From Acidobacteria bacterium Mor1 (GTDB taxonomy: Bacteria > Acidobacteriota > Polarisedimenticolia > Polarisedimenticolales > Polarisedimenticolaceae), in assembly GCA_001664505.1 (NCBI GenBank), contig CP011806.1, positions 4,008,815 to 4,072,814 on the forward strand: a stretch of DNA of 64,000 bases, read 5' to 3'. This document shows, piece by piece, positions 6,853 to 17,103 of the stretch. Every line of letters begins with the position of its first letter. Position 1 is the stretch's first letter. A program made the translations under genes and the position numbers. Under the pieces are notes generated by a model. That model saw only the letters and a program-made list of their open reading frames with translations. It did not search any database and was not told where the DNA came from.

Positions 6853-9800
6853 TTACCCGGTCGAAGGCCGCTCGGGCACCCCGAATCCGCCTCCGCCGGG
6901 GGTCTCCAGCAGGAAGCGGTCGCCGACCGCCAGGTCGCACCCGTCCACCGGGCCGAGCTCGATCTTTGAGCCGTCCGCCCGGAGCACGGTCTGGGCCCCG
7001 CAGCTCCCGGGCTCGCCGCCGTCTACGCCGTAGGGGGCGACCGTCCGGTGCTGGGTCAGCATCGACAGCCGTACCGGAGCGAGGAAGGTCAATTCGCGCA
7101 CGGCGCCGTTGCCGCCGGTGTAGCGCCCGGCTCCTCCCGAGCCCCGGCGAACCGAGAATCGCTCCAGCCGCACCGGGTAGCGCCGCTCCAGGATCTCCGG
7201 GTCGGTGATACGGGTGTTGGTCATGTGGCTGTGCACCGCGTCGCTGCCGTGGAAACCATCGCCGGCGCCGCTTCCGCCGCAGACCGTCTCGTAGAAACCG
7301 AAATCGTCGTTGCCGAAGATGGTGTTGTTCATCGTGCCCTGGCTGCAGGCGGCCAGCCCCAACGCCTTGATCAGAGTGTCGACCAATCGCTGGCTGGTCT
7401 CGACGTTGCCGCCGACCACGGCGGGTGCCCGGCTGTCGTCATCACCGAAGGGGGGATCGAGCAGGCGGTGGTCGATGCGCAGTTCCACCGGACGCAGCAG
7501 CCCCTCGTTGAGCGGCAGCGACTCCCGGAGCATCAATCGCAGCACGTAGAGCACCGCGCTGCGGGCGATCGCCGGCGTGGCGTTGAGGTTCCCCGGATGA
7601 GGAGCGCCGCTGCCGGCCAGGGTGATCGACGCCTGGTCGCCGTTCACGTCGATGCGCACCTCGATCGGGGTGCCGTCGTCCAGGGTTTCCTTCGCTTCGT
7701 AGCGGCCGTCGGGGTAGGCGGCGAGCGCTTCGCGCATGCGCCGTTCCGCGAGCTCCTTCAGGCGGTCCATGTAGTGGGTCACGGTGTCCCGGCCGTGTTC
7801 GGCGCACAAACCGCGCAGCGCTTCGGCCCCGGCATGGTTGGCGGCGACGGCGGCGCGTAGATCGGCAAGGTTGTCGTCGACCGCTCGAGAGGGGTACGGC
7901 CCGCCGACCAGCGCGGCGGCGACGGCGTCCCAGCGGGGCTCGCCACCCTGGATCGCGTACATCGGACGCAGCACGACCCCCTCTTCGGCCAGGCTGACGG
8001 CATCGGGGGGCATCGAGCCCGGCCGCTTGCCGCCGATCTCGGCGTGGTGCGCACGGCTGGCCACGTACCCGAGAAGCCGGCGGTCGGCGTCGAACACCGG
8101 AGTGATGACGGTGACGTCGGGCAGGTGGGAGCCGCCGAACCCCGGGTGATTGGTCACGATCGAATCGCCGGGGTTCAGGTCCATGCTCGCGGCGACCCGG
8201 CGAACGCAGACACCCAGAGCGCCGAGGTGTACCGGGATGTGCGGCGCGTTGACGACCAACTCGCCATGGGCATCCAGGAGCGCGCAGGAGAAATCGAGCC
8301 GCTCCTTCACGTTGGTCGAGACGGCAGTGCCTCGCAGCCGCTCTCCCATCTGGAGCGCCAGCGCGCGGAACCGGTGGGTGAAGAGCTGCAGGCGTACCGC
8401 TTCGGGTTGATGATCTCTCGCGCCCGCCGATGGTGCGCCGGCCGCGCGTCGCAGGATCAGGGTCCGCGTGCCGTCGACGGTCCCTCGCCAGCCGGTGTCG
8501 ATGAGGGTCGTGGCGTGATTCTCCAGCACCAGGGCCGGGCCGGTCAGGGTGTCTCCGGGCTGAAGCTGCGTGCGATCGTGAACCGGAGCGTCCCGCCGGA
8601 TCCCGCGGAGCACCATCGGCTGCCACCTGATCGGCGTCGCCTCGTTACGTAGAGGCACGGCAGCGACCGGTTCCTCGGCACGCCGCCGGGTCGAGGCGAC
8701 GACCCGCAGGGAAACGAGCTCGATCCCCCGGGCCCCGGGCCGGTAGCCGAACAACTGTTCGTAGCGTTCGGCGAAGGCCTCCTCCAGAGGACGCTCGCCC
8801 CAGGGGACTTCGACCGACGCCTCTTGCCCCGCGAAGCGCAGCCAGGCCAACCGGTGGCGGATCTCGAGTTGCTCCGGCGGCAGCCCCTCGGCCTCGAGAG
8901 CCTCCAACGAGCGGGCGTCCAGTTCCGACTGCAGCGCCGGCAAGCGGACCCGCACGTGCTCGAGAGGTTCGAGCACCTGACGTTCGGCGAAGCGTTCGAT
9001 CAACGCGTGGCCCAGACCGACGGCGCTGAGCAACCCGGCGTCGGTCGGAACCAGCACCGTTTCCACGCCCAACCTCCCCGCGACTCGGCAGGCGTGCAGG
9101 CCGCCGGCGCCCCCGAAGGCGACCAGGGCGTGCCCCTCGACGTCGTGCCCCCGCCGCAGGGTGACCTGGCGGGTTGCCTCGGCCATGGTCTCGTCGGCGA
9201 TGGCCAGCAGACCCTCGAGCATCTGTTCCCGGCCGGCGTCAGGATCGTGGCGCCGCACCGCTTCGAGCAAGGCGTCGGCCCGGGCCTCGGCATCCGCGAC
9301 CCGCAGCGGCACCCGGAAACGATCGATGGCCATGCGGCCCAGCAGCAGGTTGGCGTCGGTCACCGTCAGCGGCCCCCCGGCGCCGTAGCAGGCGGGCCCC
9401 GGCCGGGCGCCGGCACTTTGCGGCCCGACCCGCAGCCTGCGGCCGTCGAACCAGCAGATCGATCCGCCGCCGGCAGCGACGGTGTGGATCGAGAGCGCCG
9501 GCGCCATCAGCCGGGCGTCACCGACCTCGTGCTCGAAGTCGTACTCGAGGCGCCCGCCGTAGCGGGCCACGTCGGTGCTGGTGCCTCCCATGTCGAAGCC
9601 GATCAACCGGTCGAAGCCGGAACGGGTGCCCACCGCGGCGGCGCCGACCACCCCTCCGGCGGGCCCGCTGAGCAGGCTGTCCTTGGGGCTGAACCCCGAG
9701 GTGGCGCGCAGTCCGCCGGCGCTGGTCATCACGTGCAGGGTGCCCTCGCCGATGGCGGACTGCACCCGGTCGAGGTAGGCCCGCAGGATCGGCCGCAAGT

Positions 9801-10641
9801 AGGCGTCGACCACCGCAGTGCGGGAACGCTCCAGCAGCTTGATCGCCGGCGCCAGCTCCGCCGAGGTGCAGACATCCTCGAACCCCGCCTGGAGCAGCAT
9901 CTCACGCAGGGCGCGCTCGTGACGGTCGTCGACGTAGGCGTGCATCAGCGAGATCGCCGCCGTGCGGATACCCGAGGCGAGCAACTCCGCGGCGGCTTGG
10001 CGGATCGTCTCGGGCCTGAACGGCCGCAAGACCTGTCCCTGGGCATCGAGGCGTTCGTTCACCTCGACCACCCGTTCGTAGAGCGGGGCCGGTTTCTGAA
10101 TATCGAGGGCGAACAGGTCCGGCCGCTGCTGGTTGCCGATCAGATGCAGGTCGGCGAACCCGGCGGTGATGAACAGCGCCACCCGGGCGCCGCGCCGCTC
10201 CAGCAGCGCGTTGGTGCCGAGCGTGCTGGCCAACCGCAGCGACAGCGGGGGCAGCGGGTCGCCGGGTAGCGTTCCGGTCAGAATCCGCGCGGCCAGGACC
10301 GGCGCTTCCTCATCGCTCTGAAGCTCGAAGGTGTCGCCGGGATGCAGCGGCAGTTCCCGGTCGAGGGTCAGCCAGCCCTGCGCTTCGTCGAAACCGGCGA
10401 CGCGGGCTTCGGTGATCGGGTCACCGCCCAGCCGGCGGAAAGCGTAGCCGTGGCCGAACCCGTCGGGAGCGCCCCAGCTTTGGCTGATCTCCAGGGTCGC
10501 GCCGTCGACGGCGGACACCGAACCGCGCAGAGCGCTCGAACTGAGCACCTTGGTGCGGTGCAGGCGGCCGTCCGGATCGATTCCGAGGGCATCGGTGAAG
10601 GTGCCGCCGGTGTCGATCCGGATCTGCCAGCGCCGCTCCAC
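6853..10641 (-). CDS. oplAH: 5-oxoprolinase (ATP-hydrolysing), HyuA-HyuB fusion
   Basis: 1262 aa, the normal length of the fused enzyme that opens 5-oxo-L-proline (pyroglutamate) to glutamate with ATP. The HyuA-like half (about 1-700) begins with the actin-fold phosphate loop [12 protein letters not shown] and has [16 protein letters not shown] near 340. The HyuB-like half (about 730-1255) includes [16 protein letters not shown] and an Asn/Gly-rich end ([14 protein letters not shown]). The start is GTG at 10641, 18 bases after the stop of glutamate dehydrogenase, so the two form an operon converting pyroglutamate to glutamate and then 2-oxoglutarate. Cytoplasmic. N-substituted hydantoinases share the fold, but the fused architecture and the neighbour favour 5-oxoprolinase. 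Confidence 0.9.
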   Translation of the reverse strand: MERRWQIRIDTGGTFTDALGIDPDGRLHRTKVLSSSALRGSVSAVDGATLEISQSWGAPDGFGHGYAFRRLGGDPITEARVAGFDEAQGWLTLDRELPLHPGDTFELQSDEEAPVLAARILTGTLPGDPLPPLSLRLASTLGTNALLERRGARVALFITAGFADLHLIGNQQRPDLFALDIQKPAPLYERVVEVNERLDAQGQVLRPFRPETIRQAAAELLASGIRTAAISLMHAYVDDRHERALREMLLQAGFEDVCTSAELAPAIKLLERSRTAVVDAYLRPILRAYLDRVQSAIGEGTLHVMTSAGGLRATSGFSPKDSLLSGPAGGVVGAAAVGTRSGFDRLIGFDMGGTSTDVARYGGRLEYDFEHEVGDARLMAPALSIHTVAAGGGSICWFDGRRLRVGPQSAGARPGPACYGAGGPLTVTDANLLLGRMAIDRFRVPLRVADAEARADALLEAVRRHDPDAGREQMLEGLLAIADETMAEATRQVTLRRGHDVEGHALVAFGGAGGLHACRVAGRLGVETVLVPTDAGLLSAVGLGHALIERFAERQVLEPLEHVRVRLPALQSELDARSLEALEAEGLPPEQLEIRHRLAWLRFAGQEASVEVPWGERPLEEAFAERYEQLFGYRPGARGIELVSLRVVASTRRRAEEPVAAVPLRNEATPIRWQPMVLRGIRRDAPVHDRTQLQPGDTLTGPALVLENHATTLIDTGWRGTVDGTRTLILRRAAGAPSAGARDHQPEAVRLQLFTHRFRALALQMGERLRGTAVSTNVKERLDFSCALLDAHGELVVNAPHIPVHLGALGVCVRRVAASMDLNPGDSIVTNHPGFGGSHLPDVTVITPVFDADRRLLGYVASRAHHAEIGGKRPGSMPPDAVSLAEEGVVLRPMYAIQGGEPRWDAVAAALVGGPYPSRAVDDNLADLRAAVAANHAGAEALRGLCAEHGRDTVTHYMDRLKELAERRMREALAAYPDGRYEAKETLDDGTPIEVRIDVNGDQASITLAGSGAPHPGNLNATPAIARSAVLYVLRLMLRESLPLNEGLLRPVELRIDHRLLDPPFGDDDSRAPAVVGGNVETSQRLVDTLIKALGLAACSQGTMNNTIFGNDDFGFYETVCGGSGAGDGFHGSDAVHSHMTNTRITDPEILERRYPVRLERFSVRRGSGGAGRYTGGNGAVRELTFLAPVRLSMLTQHRTVAPYGVDGGEPGSCGAQTVLRADGSKIELGPVDGCDLAVGDRFLLETPGGGGFGVPERPSTG

Positions 10642-10659
10642 GAGGTGATACGTCTCGGT

Positions 10660-12087
10660 CTACGGGAAGACGCCGAGCTCGGTGTAGGACCGGGCCACCT
10701 TGGAGATCGCGCAGATGTACGCCGCGGTGCGCAGGTCGCGAATCTTCTTGCGGCGGGCGATCTCGGCGATCTCGCGGAAGGCCTCGGACATGGTGTCTTC
10801 GAGTCCCGACAGCACCAGCTCACGCTCACCGACGCTCCGGGCCAGCGCGGCGCGGTCGCTGTCCGGAAGCATCTTGCCGGCCAGCTTTTCGGTGGCGTTG
10901 ATCATGCCTTCCTGCTGGGCCTGGCCGATGCGCTTGCCCATCAGGCCGAAACGCATGTGGGAGATGTTCTTGGTCCACTCGAAGTAGGAGACCGTCACAC
11001 CGCCGGAGTTGAGGTAGATGTCCGGGATGATCAGTACGTTCTTGTCCAGCAGGTGCTTCTCGGCCGCGGGAGTGGTCGGGCCGTTGGCCGCCTCGGCCAA
11101 TACCTTGCACTTGATCTTCTTCATGTTCTGCTGGGTGATCTGGTTCTCGAGGGCCGCGGGAATCAGGATGTCGCAGGCGATCTCGAGGCACGCGCCCTTG
11201 TCCAGCTTCTTGGTGCCGGGGAACTTCTGAATCGACCCGGTCTTTTCCTTGTGCTTCTGCAGCGCCGGAATGTCGATGCCTTTGGGGTTGTAGATCGTGC
11301 CGTCGTATTCGCCGACGGCGATCACCTTGCAGCCGTCCTCCTGGTGCAGGATGTTGGCCGCGTGGTAGCCCACGTTACCGAAGCCCTGGAGCGAGACGGT
11401 CTTGCCGTCGAGCCCCGGCGAGATCTTGCGGCTCTTCAGGATGTCCTTGCGGCGGAACAGTTCGCGTAGTCCGAAGACCACACCCTGACCGGTCGCTTCC
11501 CGGCGTCCGCGGATGCCGCCCGACGTCAGCGGCTTGCCGGTGACGCAGGCCCAGTTGTCCATGCCGCCCGGGTTGTAGGCGTCGTAGGTGTCGGCCATCC
11601 AAGCCATCTCACGCTCTCCGGTCCCGTAGTCCGGCGCGGGAACGTTGACTCCCGGTCCGATGAAGCGCTTGGAGATCAGCTCGTGGGTGAAACGCCGGGT
11701 GATGTTCTCGAGCTGCTCGGCGTTGTAGTTGCGGGGACGAAGGGCGATCCCGCCCTTGGAGCCGCCGAAGGGGACGTTGACGATGGCGCACTTGTAGGTC
11801 ATCAGTGCGGCGAGCGCCATGATCTCGTCCTGGTCGACCATGCTGGAGTAGCGGATACCCCCCTTGAGCGGCTTGCGGTGATGGCTGTGCTCCGCACGCC
11901 AGCCGGTGAAGATCTCGTAGTTCTTTCCGATCTTCACGGGGAAACGCACCTGGTACACGTTGTTGCAGGCCTTGATCTGGGCCAGCAACCCCTTGGGCAC
12001 CTTGACGTGCTGGGCGGCTGCGTCGAACTGGGCCGAGACGATGTTGTTGAGGTTCAGGTCCTCGGCGGGCGTCTTGCGCTTGGCCAT
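10660..12087 (-). CDS. gdhA: Glutamate dehydrogenase
   Basis: 475 aa from the ATG at 12087, preceded by AGGGAG with 5-base spacing; an in-frame GTG six bases further upstream would overlap this site and is less likely. It catalyses oxidative deamination of glutamate to 2-oxoglutarate and ammonia. Motifs: KPLKGGIRY (73-81), MTYKCAIVNVPFGGSKGG (96-113, with the catalytic lysine in GGSKGG), DYGTGEREM, and the dinucleotide-binding loop LQGFGNVGYHAA near 228-239. Coenzyme preference cannot be read with certainty. First gene of an operon with 5-oxoprolinase; its leader contains an 18-base perfect palindrome. Confidence 0.92.
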   Translation of the reverse strand: MAKRKTPAEDLNLNNIVSAQFDAAAQHVKVPKGLLAQIKACNNVYQVRFPVKIGKNYEIFTGWRAEHSHHRKPLKGGIRYSSMVDQDEIMALAALMTYKCAIVNVPFGGSKGGIALRPRNYNAEQLENITRRFTHELISKRFIGPGVNVPAPDYGTGEREMAWMADTYDAYNPGGMDNWACVTGKPLTSGGIRGRREATGQGVVFGLRELFRRKDILKSRKISPGLDGKTVSLQGFGNVGYHAANILHQEDGCKVIAVGEYDGTIYNPKGIDIPALQKHKEKTGSIQKFPGTKKLDKGACLEIACDILIPAALENQITQQNMKKIKCKVLAEAANGPTTPAAEKHLLDKNVLIIPDIYLNSGGVTVSYFEWTKNISHMRFGLMGKRIGQAQQEGMINATEKLAGKMLPDSDRAALARSVGERELVLSGLEDTMSEAFREIAEIARRKKIRDLRTAAYICAISKVARSYTELGVFP

Positions 12088-12116
12088 ATCCACTCCCTGG
12101 CGAGATCCGTTCGTGG

Positions 12117-12134
12117 CGAGCCCCGCGGGGCTCG
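12117..12134. repeat. 18-base perfect palindrome in the gdh leader
   Basis: CGAGCCCCGCGGGGCTCG is exactly its own reverse complement (two 9-base halves, no loop). It lies 30 bases upstream of the glutamate dehydrogenase ATG. It could be an operator or a very stable leader hairpin; there is no T run to make it a terminator. Confidence 0.55.
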
Positions 12135-12219
12135 GGGTTTCGAATCCCGAATAGCGTTGGTCGAAGGTCCGAAATTCTAGCCAGCCGGGAGCAAAAGGGA
12201 AAGGCTTTCCGCCGGATAG

Positions 12220-12248
12220 AAAAAGGGCCGGGAGATGACTCCCGGCCC
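12220..12248 (-). terminator. Rho-independent terminator of the sugar dehydrogenase gene
   Basis: On the minus strand GGGCCGGGAG - loop TCAT - CTCCCGGCCC forms a perfect 10-bp stem (12225-12248) followed by TTTTT (12224-12220). It sits 45 bases after the stop codon of the minus-strand gene at 12293-13951 and also insulates the downstream gdh operon. Confidence 0.85.
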
Positions 12249-12292
12249 CGGGTTCGATCAGGCGGTTTCCCGGCCCTGTGCCGGTTCGGCTC

Positions 12293-13951
12293 CTAGGGGG
12301 CCGGGCAGGGGTTGGCCAGGGTACGCGGCGGGTTGCCGCTCTGGGTCTCGTTTGCCCCCTGAACGGCGGTCACGATGTAGCCCAGCACCTGGCCCGCGGC
12401 GGGAACGGTCGGATCCCCGGCGACCCAGCTGGTGTCGGTGGTGCTGTGGATGCAGTCGAAGGTGCCTCCGGGGGTGCCCCGGTAGACCCGGTAGAAGTCC
12501 ACCGGCAGCATGGTCTCGAAGAACATGTCCTCCCAGCTCCAGTTGCCGTCCCGGGTCAGGGCGAAGGGGGTGCCGGCGCCCTCGCCCGAGACTGTGAAGT
12601 CGCTGAAGGGAGCGGTGATCTTGTAGATCGCGCCGGCGCCGGCGTCGGCCATGTAGATCTCACCCCGGGCGTCTTCGCCGAAGCTGGTGAAGACCCCAGG
12701 CGTGCGGCCGATCTGGGCGTCCAGGTTGGCGTCGTTCTGGCGCACGCCGCCGACCACCTCGAAGGAGCGGATGGTTCCGCTGCCGTTGTCCCCCCAGAAG
12801 TAGGTGCCGTCGAAGTTGGGCATGCGGCAACCGCGGTAGACGTAGCCGCCGACCACTGCGTCACCCACCGCCGGGTTCGCGTACTCGAGGATCGGGTCGA
12901 CCAGGCTGGGGTCGTTGCAGTTGGGGGAACCGGGGCAGGTCACGCCCGAGGGGTCGCAGGTCGTGGTGGCCTGGGCCGGGTCGAAGCACTGGTTGCCTTC
13001 CTTGACCCGCCAGCCGTAGTTGGTGCCGCCCAGGTCGGCGGCCGCCACGTAGTTGATCTCTTCCCAGCAGTTCTGGCCCACGTCGCCGTTGTAGAGGTCG
13101 CCGGTGGTCCGGTCGAAGCTGGCGCGCCAGGGGTTGCGCAGGCCGTATTCCCAGATCTCGTCGCAGGCGCCGCCGGCGGTGTCGTCGATGTTGCCGGTGG
13201 GGTTGGTGTAGCCCTGGCCGGTGAAGAACCCGGCGTTACAGCCGGTATCCGGCGCCGAGCCCAGCGGGTCGATGCCCTTGACGTCGACCCGCAGGATCTT
13301 GCCCAGCAGGTTGGTCAGGTTCTGGGAGTTGCCGCAGACGCCGTGGTTGTCGTTGGCGCCGCCGCCGTCGCCGGTGAAGACGAACAGGTAGCCGTCGTCG
13401 TCGAACAGGATCAGCCCGCCGTTGTGGTTCGACTCGGGCTGGCTGAACTCGAGGATCCGCAGCTCGCTGTTGGGGTCGCCGGCGTTCGGGCTGAGCAGCT
13501 CGTAGCGCGCCACCACGGTGCGGCCCGAGAAGAAGCTGCCTTCGTAGTAGTTGACGTAGAAGAAGTCGTTGTTCCCGGTGCCGTCCCCGAAGTCCGGGTC
13601 GAAGGCCATGCTCAGCAGCCCCGCCTCGCCGGAGAAGAACACCGGCCCGCCCACGTCGTCGGAGATGTTCATGAACACCGTGTTGTCGGTCGGGGCGTCG
13701 CCACGCTCGTGCAGGATGATCTCGCCGTTCTGCTGCACAATGAAGAAGCGGTTCGGATCGTTGGGTGGCGTCGTGACGAAGACCGGGACCGACAGTCCGC
13801 TGATCACCGTCGGGTCGTCCAGCACGACGTTGTTCACCGTGGAGATGCCGGTGCAGTCGGGAGCAGCGGCATGGACCGCGGCCATCGGCAGCAGCGCGGC
13901 ACAGAGGATCGAGAGCAGCGCCGAAAAGGTGCGGCGGCTCGAGAGTTTCAT
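12293..13951 (-). CDS. Secreted PQQ-dependent sugar dehydrogenase (glucose/sorbosone dehydrogenase family)
   Basis: 552 aa from the ATG at 13951, which has a near-perfect AAGGAGGT site; earlier in-frame starts lack one. The first ~27 residues form a signal peptide (FSALLSILCAALLPMAAVHA). The next ~400 residues match the six-bladed soluble aldose dehydrogenase fold: VPVFVTTPPNDPNRFFIVQQ, HNGGLILFDDDGYLFVFTGD (with the catalytic-type His), EYGLRNPWRASFDRTTGDLY, GDVGQNCWEEINY. Extra cysteine pairs suggest an extracellular, disulphide-bonded enzyme. The last ~100 residues are a separate fibronectin-like module (DFYRVYRGTPGG...). Predicted to oxidise aldoses to lactones outside the cytoplasm with PQQ and an unknown acceptor. 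A terminator follows. Divergent from glucokinase. Confidence 0.85.
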   Translation of the reverse strand: MKLSSRRTFSALLSILCAALLPMAAVHAAAPDCTGISTVNNVVLDDPTVISGLSVPVFVTTPPNDPNRFFIVQQNGEIILHERGDAPTDNTVFMNISDDVGGPVFFSGEAGLLSMAFDPDFGDGTGNNDFFYVNYYEGSFFSGRTVVARYELLSPNAGDPNSELRILEFSQPESNHNGGLILFDDDGYLFVFTGDGGGANDNHGVCGNSQNLTNLLGKILRVDVKGIDPLGSAPDTGCNAGFFTGQGYTNPTGNIDDTAGGACDEIWEYGLRNPWRASFDRTTGDLYNGDVGQNCWEEINYVAAADLGGTNYGWRVKEGNQCFDPAQATTTCDPSGVTCPGSPNCNDPSLVDPILEYANPAVGDAVVGGYVYRGCRMPNFDGTYFWGDNGSGTIRSFEVVGGVRQNDANLDAQIGRTPGVFTSFGEDARGEIYMADAGAGAIYKITAPFSDFTVSGEGAGTPFALTRDGNWSWEDMFFETMLPVDFYRVYRGTPGGTFDCIHSTTDTSWVAGDPTVPAAGQVLGYIVTAVQGANETQSGNPPRTLANPCPAP

Positions 13952-14055
13952 CGTGACCTCCTTAGGGGGGCCGGGCGGGTTCCCCACGCCGGGCGCCGGA
14001 CAGACAGAGCCAGGGGCGATATACGGTGGATCCTGGGATCGGGCAACGGGTCCCC

Positions 14056-14061
14056 TATAAT
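14056..14061 (+). promoter_or_regulatory. Consensus -10 box immediately before glucokinase
   Basis: TATAAT lies six bases before the GTG at 14068, so transcription should begin at or next to the start codon (leaderless mRNA). No ribosome binding site is present. The -35 region is weak. Confidence 0.5.
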
Positions 14062-14067
14062 GCCGCC

Positions 14068-15066
14068 GTGATTCTCGCGGGCGATATCGGCGGCACAAAG
14101 ACCATTCTCGGGCTGTTTTCCCGCGACGGGAAGAAACTGCAGACCCTGGCCGAGCAGAAGTTCCCCAGTCAGGGCTACCGGTCCCTCGAGGCGATGATCC
14201 GCGACTTCATTGACGCGCATCAACACCTCGTCGCCCGAAATCCCATCAAGAACTGTGCCGTGGGCATCGCCGGGCCGGTGGTCAACGGCCGCAGCCACCT
14301 GGTGAACCTCAAGTGGCGGGCGGATGCCACCCGGCTGGCCCGCTCCCTGGATCTGCCCCGGGCTTGGGTGCTCAACGATCTCGAGGCCACCGGCTGGGGC
14401 GTCCGGGAGCTGCCCTCGCGCAAGTTGCACAACTTGACCCCCGGCGTGCGCCCCCGGGCGGGGAACGCCGCCCTGATCGCCGCCGGCACCGGGCTCGGCA
14501 CCGCGACCATGTTCTGGAACGGGACCCGGCACGTGCCTTCGGCCGGGGAGGGGGGGCACCAGAACTTCGCTCCCCGGACCCTGGACGAGATCGACCTGTT
14601 ACGTTTCATGATGCGCCGTTACAAGCGCGTCAGCATCGAGCGCATCGTGGCCGGGCCCGGTCTCGGTGCGATTTACGAGTTCCTGGTAGAGAGCGGCCGG
14701 TGCAAGAAGACCGCCCGCATGCAGCGCGTCCTCGACGAGGAGCAGGACGACAACGCCGCGGTATCCCGCATGGGCCTGGCCGGCAAGGATGCCGGCGCCC
14801 GGCGTGCTCTGGAGATGTTCGTTTCTCTCTACGGTGCGGTGGCCGGCGACCTGGCCCTGGTGACCCGGGCCCTCGGCGGAATCTACGTCGGGGGCGGCAT
14901 CGCGCCCAAGATCCTCGACGCCATCGACGGCGGTGCGTTCGTCGAGGCGTTCCGCGACAAGGGCCGGCTGCGGTCCTTCGTCGAGACCATTCCGGTCAAG
15001 GTGATTCTCGAACCCCGCACGGCGTTGCTCGGCGCCGCGGCTCGCGCCGCGGCCGGCGACGTTTAG
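14068..15066 (+). CDS. glk: Glucokinase (ROK/Glk type)
   Basis: 332 aa. The start is GTG at 14068, giving VILAGDIGGTKT, the expected N-terminus of ATP-dependent glucokinase; the in-frame GTG at 14026 would add 14 unmatched residues. Motifs: phosphate loop GDIGGTKT (5-12), substrate loop LNDLEATGWG, adenosine loop AAGTGLGTATMF, and GEGGHQNFAPR, where Glu and His contact glucose. It makes glucose 6-phosphate in the cytoplasm, feeding the oxidative pentose phosphate operon at 22033-26297. Transketolase follows after 30 bases in the same direction. The consensus TATAAT six bases upstream with no Shine-Dalgarno sequence points to a leaderless transcript. Confidence 0.92.
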   Translation: MILAGDIGGTKTILGLFSRDGKKLQTLAEQKFPSQGYRSLEAMIRDFIDAHQHLVARNPIKNCAVGIAGPVVNGRSHLVNLKWRADATRLARSLDLPRAWVLNDLEATGWGVRELPSRKLHNLTPGVRPRAGNAALIAAGTGLGTATMFWNGTRHVPSAGEGGHQNFAPRTLDEIDLLRFMMRRYKRVSIERIVAGPGLGAIYEFLVESGRCKKTARMQRVLDEEQDDNAAVSRMGLAGKDAGARRALEMFVSLYGAVAGDLALVTRALGGIYVGGGIAPKILDAIDGGAFVEAFRDKGRLRSFVETIPVKVILEPRTALLGAAARAAAGDV

Positions 15067-15096
15067 GTGCATCTCGGTACCCAACGGAGGTCCAGC

Positions 15097-17094
15097 ATGA
15101 CCACGCCCAACCGCGAGCTGTCCCAGCAGGCGGTCAACACGATCAAGTTCCTGGCGGCCGACGCCGTGCAAAAGGCCAACTCCGGCCACCCCGGCATGCC
15201 GATGGGCGCTGCCGACGTGGCTTTCGTGCTGTGGAGCCGTTTCCTGCGCTACGACCCCAAGCACCCCTGCTGGTCCGACCGGGACCGCTTCGTGCTGTCG
15301 GCGGGGCACGGCTGCATGCTGCTCTACTCGATGCTGCACCTGTCGGGCTACGACCTGTCGATGTCGGAGATCCAGAACTTCCGCCAGTGGGAGAGCAAGA
15401 CCCCGGGCCATCCCGAGTTCGGCCACACCGTCGGAGTCGAGGCGACCACCGGTCCGTTGGGTCAGGGCATCAGCAACGCCGTGGGCATGGCGCTGGCCGC
15501 GAAGATGGCTGCCGATCGCTTCAACGGCGGCGGTTTCGATCCGGTCAGCCATCGGATCTTCTGCATCGCCAGTGACGGCGACCTGATGGAAGGGGTCAGC
15601 GGCGAGGCCTCGTCGCTGGCCGGCCACCTCAAGCTCGGCAATCTGGTCGTGATCTACGACGACAACAAGATCTCGATCGAGGGTGAGACCGACCTGGCTT
15701 ACACCGAAGATGCGGCCAAGCGCTACGAGGCCTTCGGCTGGCACGTCCAGCGGGTCGACGGCCACGATCACGAGGCGATCGCCGCGGCGATTCAGGCGGG
15801 CGTCGATGAAGGGGGCAAGCCCTCGATCATCCTGGCCCGGACCCACATCGCCCACGGCGCGCCCAACGCCCAGGACACCGCCGAATCCCACGGAGCGCCC
15901 CTGGGCCACGACGAGATCGCCGCGGCCAAATCCGCCGCCGGCTGGCCGCTGGAGCCGACCTTCCTGGTGCCCGACGAAGTCAAGGCCTTCTTCAAGGCCC
16001 GGGCCGAGGAAGGGGCGGCGTTGCGCATGGCCTGGGAGGAGAAGTTCGAAGCCTGGCGCGCCGCCGACGCGGGCAAGGCCGATCAGTGGGACGCGATCTG
16101 GAACCTGAAGTCGGTGGAAGGGGTGGTCGACAAGCTGCTGGCCGCTGCGCCTGACGGCGATGCCGCGACCCGTGCTCACGGCGGCGCGGTGCTGCAGACC
16201 GCCGCCGAGCTGGTGCCGGCCCTGGCCGGCGGTTCCGCCGACCTGGCGCCCTCGACCAAGACGATCATCAAGAGCTCCCCTTCGGTCAGCGGGGACGATC
16301 ACTCCGGCCGCAACCTGCACTTCGGCGTGCGGGAGCACGGCATGGGCGCGATCCAGAACGGCATGCTCTACGAGGGCGCGTTCCGGCCCTACGGGGCGAC
16401 CTTCCTGGTCTTCTCCGACTACATGCGGCCGTCGATGCGGGTGGCGGCGCTTTCCAAGCTACCGGCGATCTACGTCTTCACCCACGATTCGATCTTCCTC
16501 GGCGAGGACGGGCCGACTCACCAGGCGGTGGAACACGCCTGGGCGCTGCGCTTGATTCCGAACCTGCACGTCTACCGCCCGGCCGACGGCTACGAGACCG
16601 CCCTCGCCTGGGGCATGGCCATCGAGCGCACCGACGGCCCGACCGCGCTGCTGCTGACCCGCCAGAAGGTGCCGGCGGTCAAGCGTGAGGTCGGCGGTGA
16701 ACTGGGCGATCCCAAGCGCGGCGGCTACCTCGTCGCCGGCGACAGCAACCCGGACGCGATCCTGATCGGTACCGGCTCCGAACTGCAGCTGGCGCTGGCC
16801 GCCCGGGAGGCGCTGGCCGCCGAGGGCAAGAAGATCAACGTGATCTCGATGCCCTGCGTCGAGCGCTTCATGGAGCAAGACCCGGTCTACCGCGAGCGGA
16901 TGCTGCCCGACGGTGTCCCGGTCGGCTCCGTCGAGGCCGGGGTGACCGCGCCCTGGGCGCGGATCACCGGCAAGGGCAGCCTCAACATCGGCGTCGACAC
17001 TTTCGGTGCTTCGGCGCCGGCGGGAGTGGTCGCCGAGCACTTCGGTATCGTGCCCGGCAGCGTGATCTCCAAGGTCAAGGAGTGGTTGGGGTAG
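15097..17094 (+). CDS. tkt: Transketolase
   Basis: 665 aa, the usual length. The ATG at 15097 follows CGGAGG with six-base spacing; the frame could start 10 codons earlier but without such a site. Thiamine diphosphate domain motifs include [32 protein letters not shown] and [16 protein letters not shown] with the downstream DDNKISIEG (Mg2+/TPP signature). The central pyrimidine-binding domain has [13 protein letters not shown] and [14 protein letters not shown]. It moves two-carbon units between pentose and hexose phosphates, the non-oxidative partner of the gnd-zwf-opcA-pgl operon. Second gene after glk, likely co-transcribed. Ends 9 bases before the convergent outer-membrane protein gene, with no terminator visible. 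Confidence 0.95.
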   Translation: MTTPNRELSQQAVNTIKFLAADAVQKANSGHPGMPMGAADVAFVLWSRFLRYDPKHPCWSDRDRFVLSAGHGCMLLYSMLHLSGYDLSMSEIQNFRQWESKTPGHPEFGHTVGVEATTGPLGQGISNAVGMALAAKMAADRFNGGGFDPVSHRIFCIASDGDLMEGVSGEASSLAGHLKLGNLVVIYDDNKISIEGETDLAYTEDAAKRYEAFGWHVQRVDGHDHEAIAAAIQAGVDEGGKPSIILARTHIAHGAPNAQDTAESHGAPLGHDEIAAAKSAAGWPLEPTFLVPDEVKAFFKARAEEGAALRMAWEEKFEAWRAADAGKADQWDAIWNLKSVEGVVDKLLAAAPDGDAATRAHGGAVLQTAAELVPALAGGSADLAPSTKTIIKSSPSVSGDDHSGRNLHFGVREHGMGAIQNGMLYEGAFRPYGATFLVFSDYMRPSMRVAALSKLPAIYVFTHDSIFLGEDGPTHQAVEHAWALRLIPNLHVYRPADGYETALAWGMAIERTDGPTALLLTRQKVPAVKREVGGELGDPKRGGYLVAGDSNPDAILIGTGSELQLALAAREALAAEGKKINVISMPCVERFMEQDPVYRERMLPDGVPVGSVEAGVTAPWARITGKGSLNIGVDTFGASAPAGVVAEHFGIVPGSVISKVKEWLG

Positions 17095-17103
17095 CTCCCG
17101 GTC

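Noticed and set aside
6853-6900. GC-rich run after 5-oxoprolinase as a terminator
   Set aside because: Low-complexity C/G runs without a defined stem and T tract.
12278-14071. 597-codon open frame antisense to the sugar dehydrogenase
   Set aside because: Val/Gly/Asp-rich composition typical of the reverse frame of GC-rich genes; the opposite strand has a signal peptide, perfect ribosome binding site and clear family motifs.
14599-16338. 579-codon open frame antisense to transketolase
   Set aside because: Reverse-frame composition only; transketolase is unambiguous.
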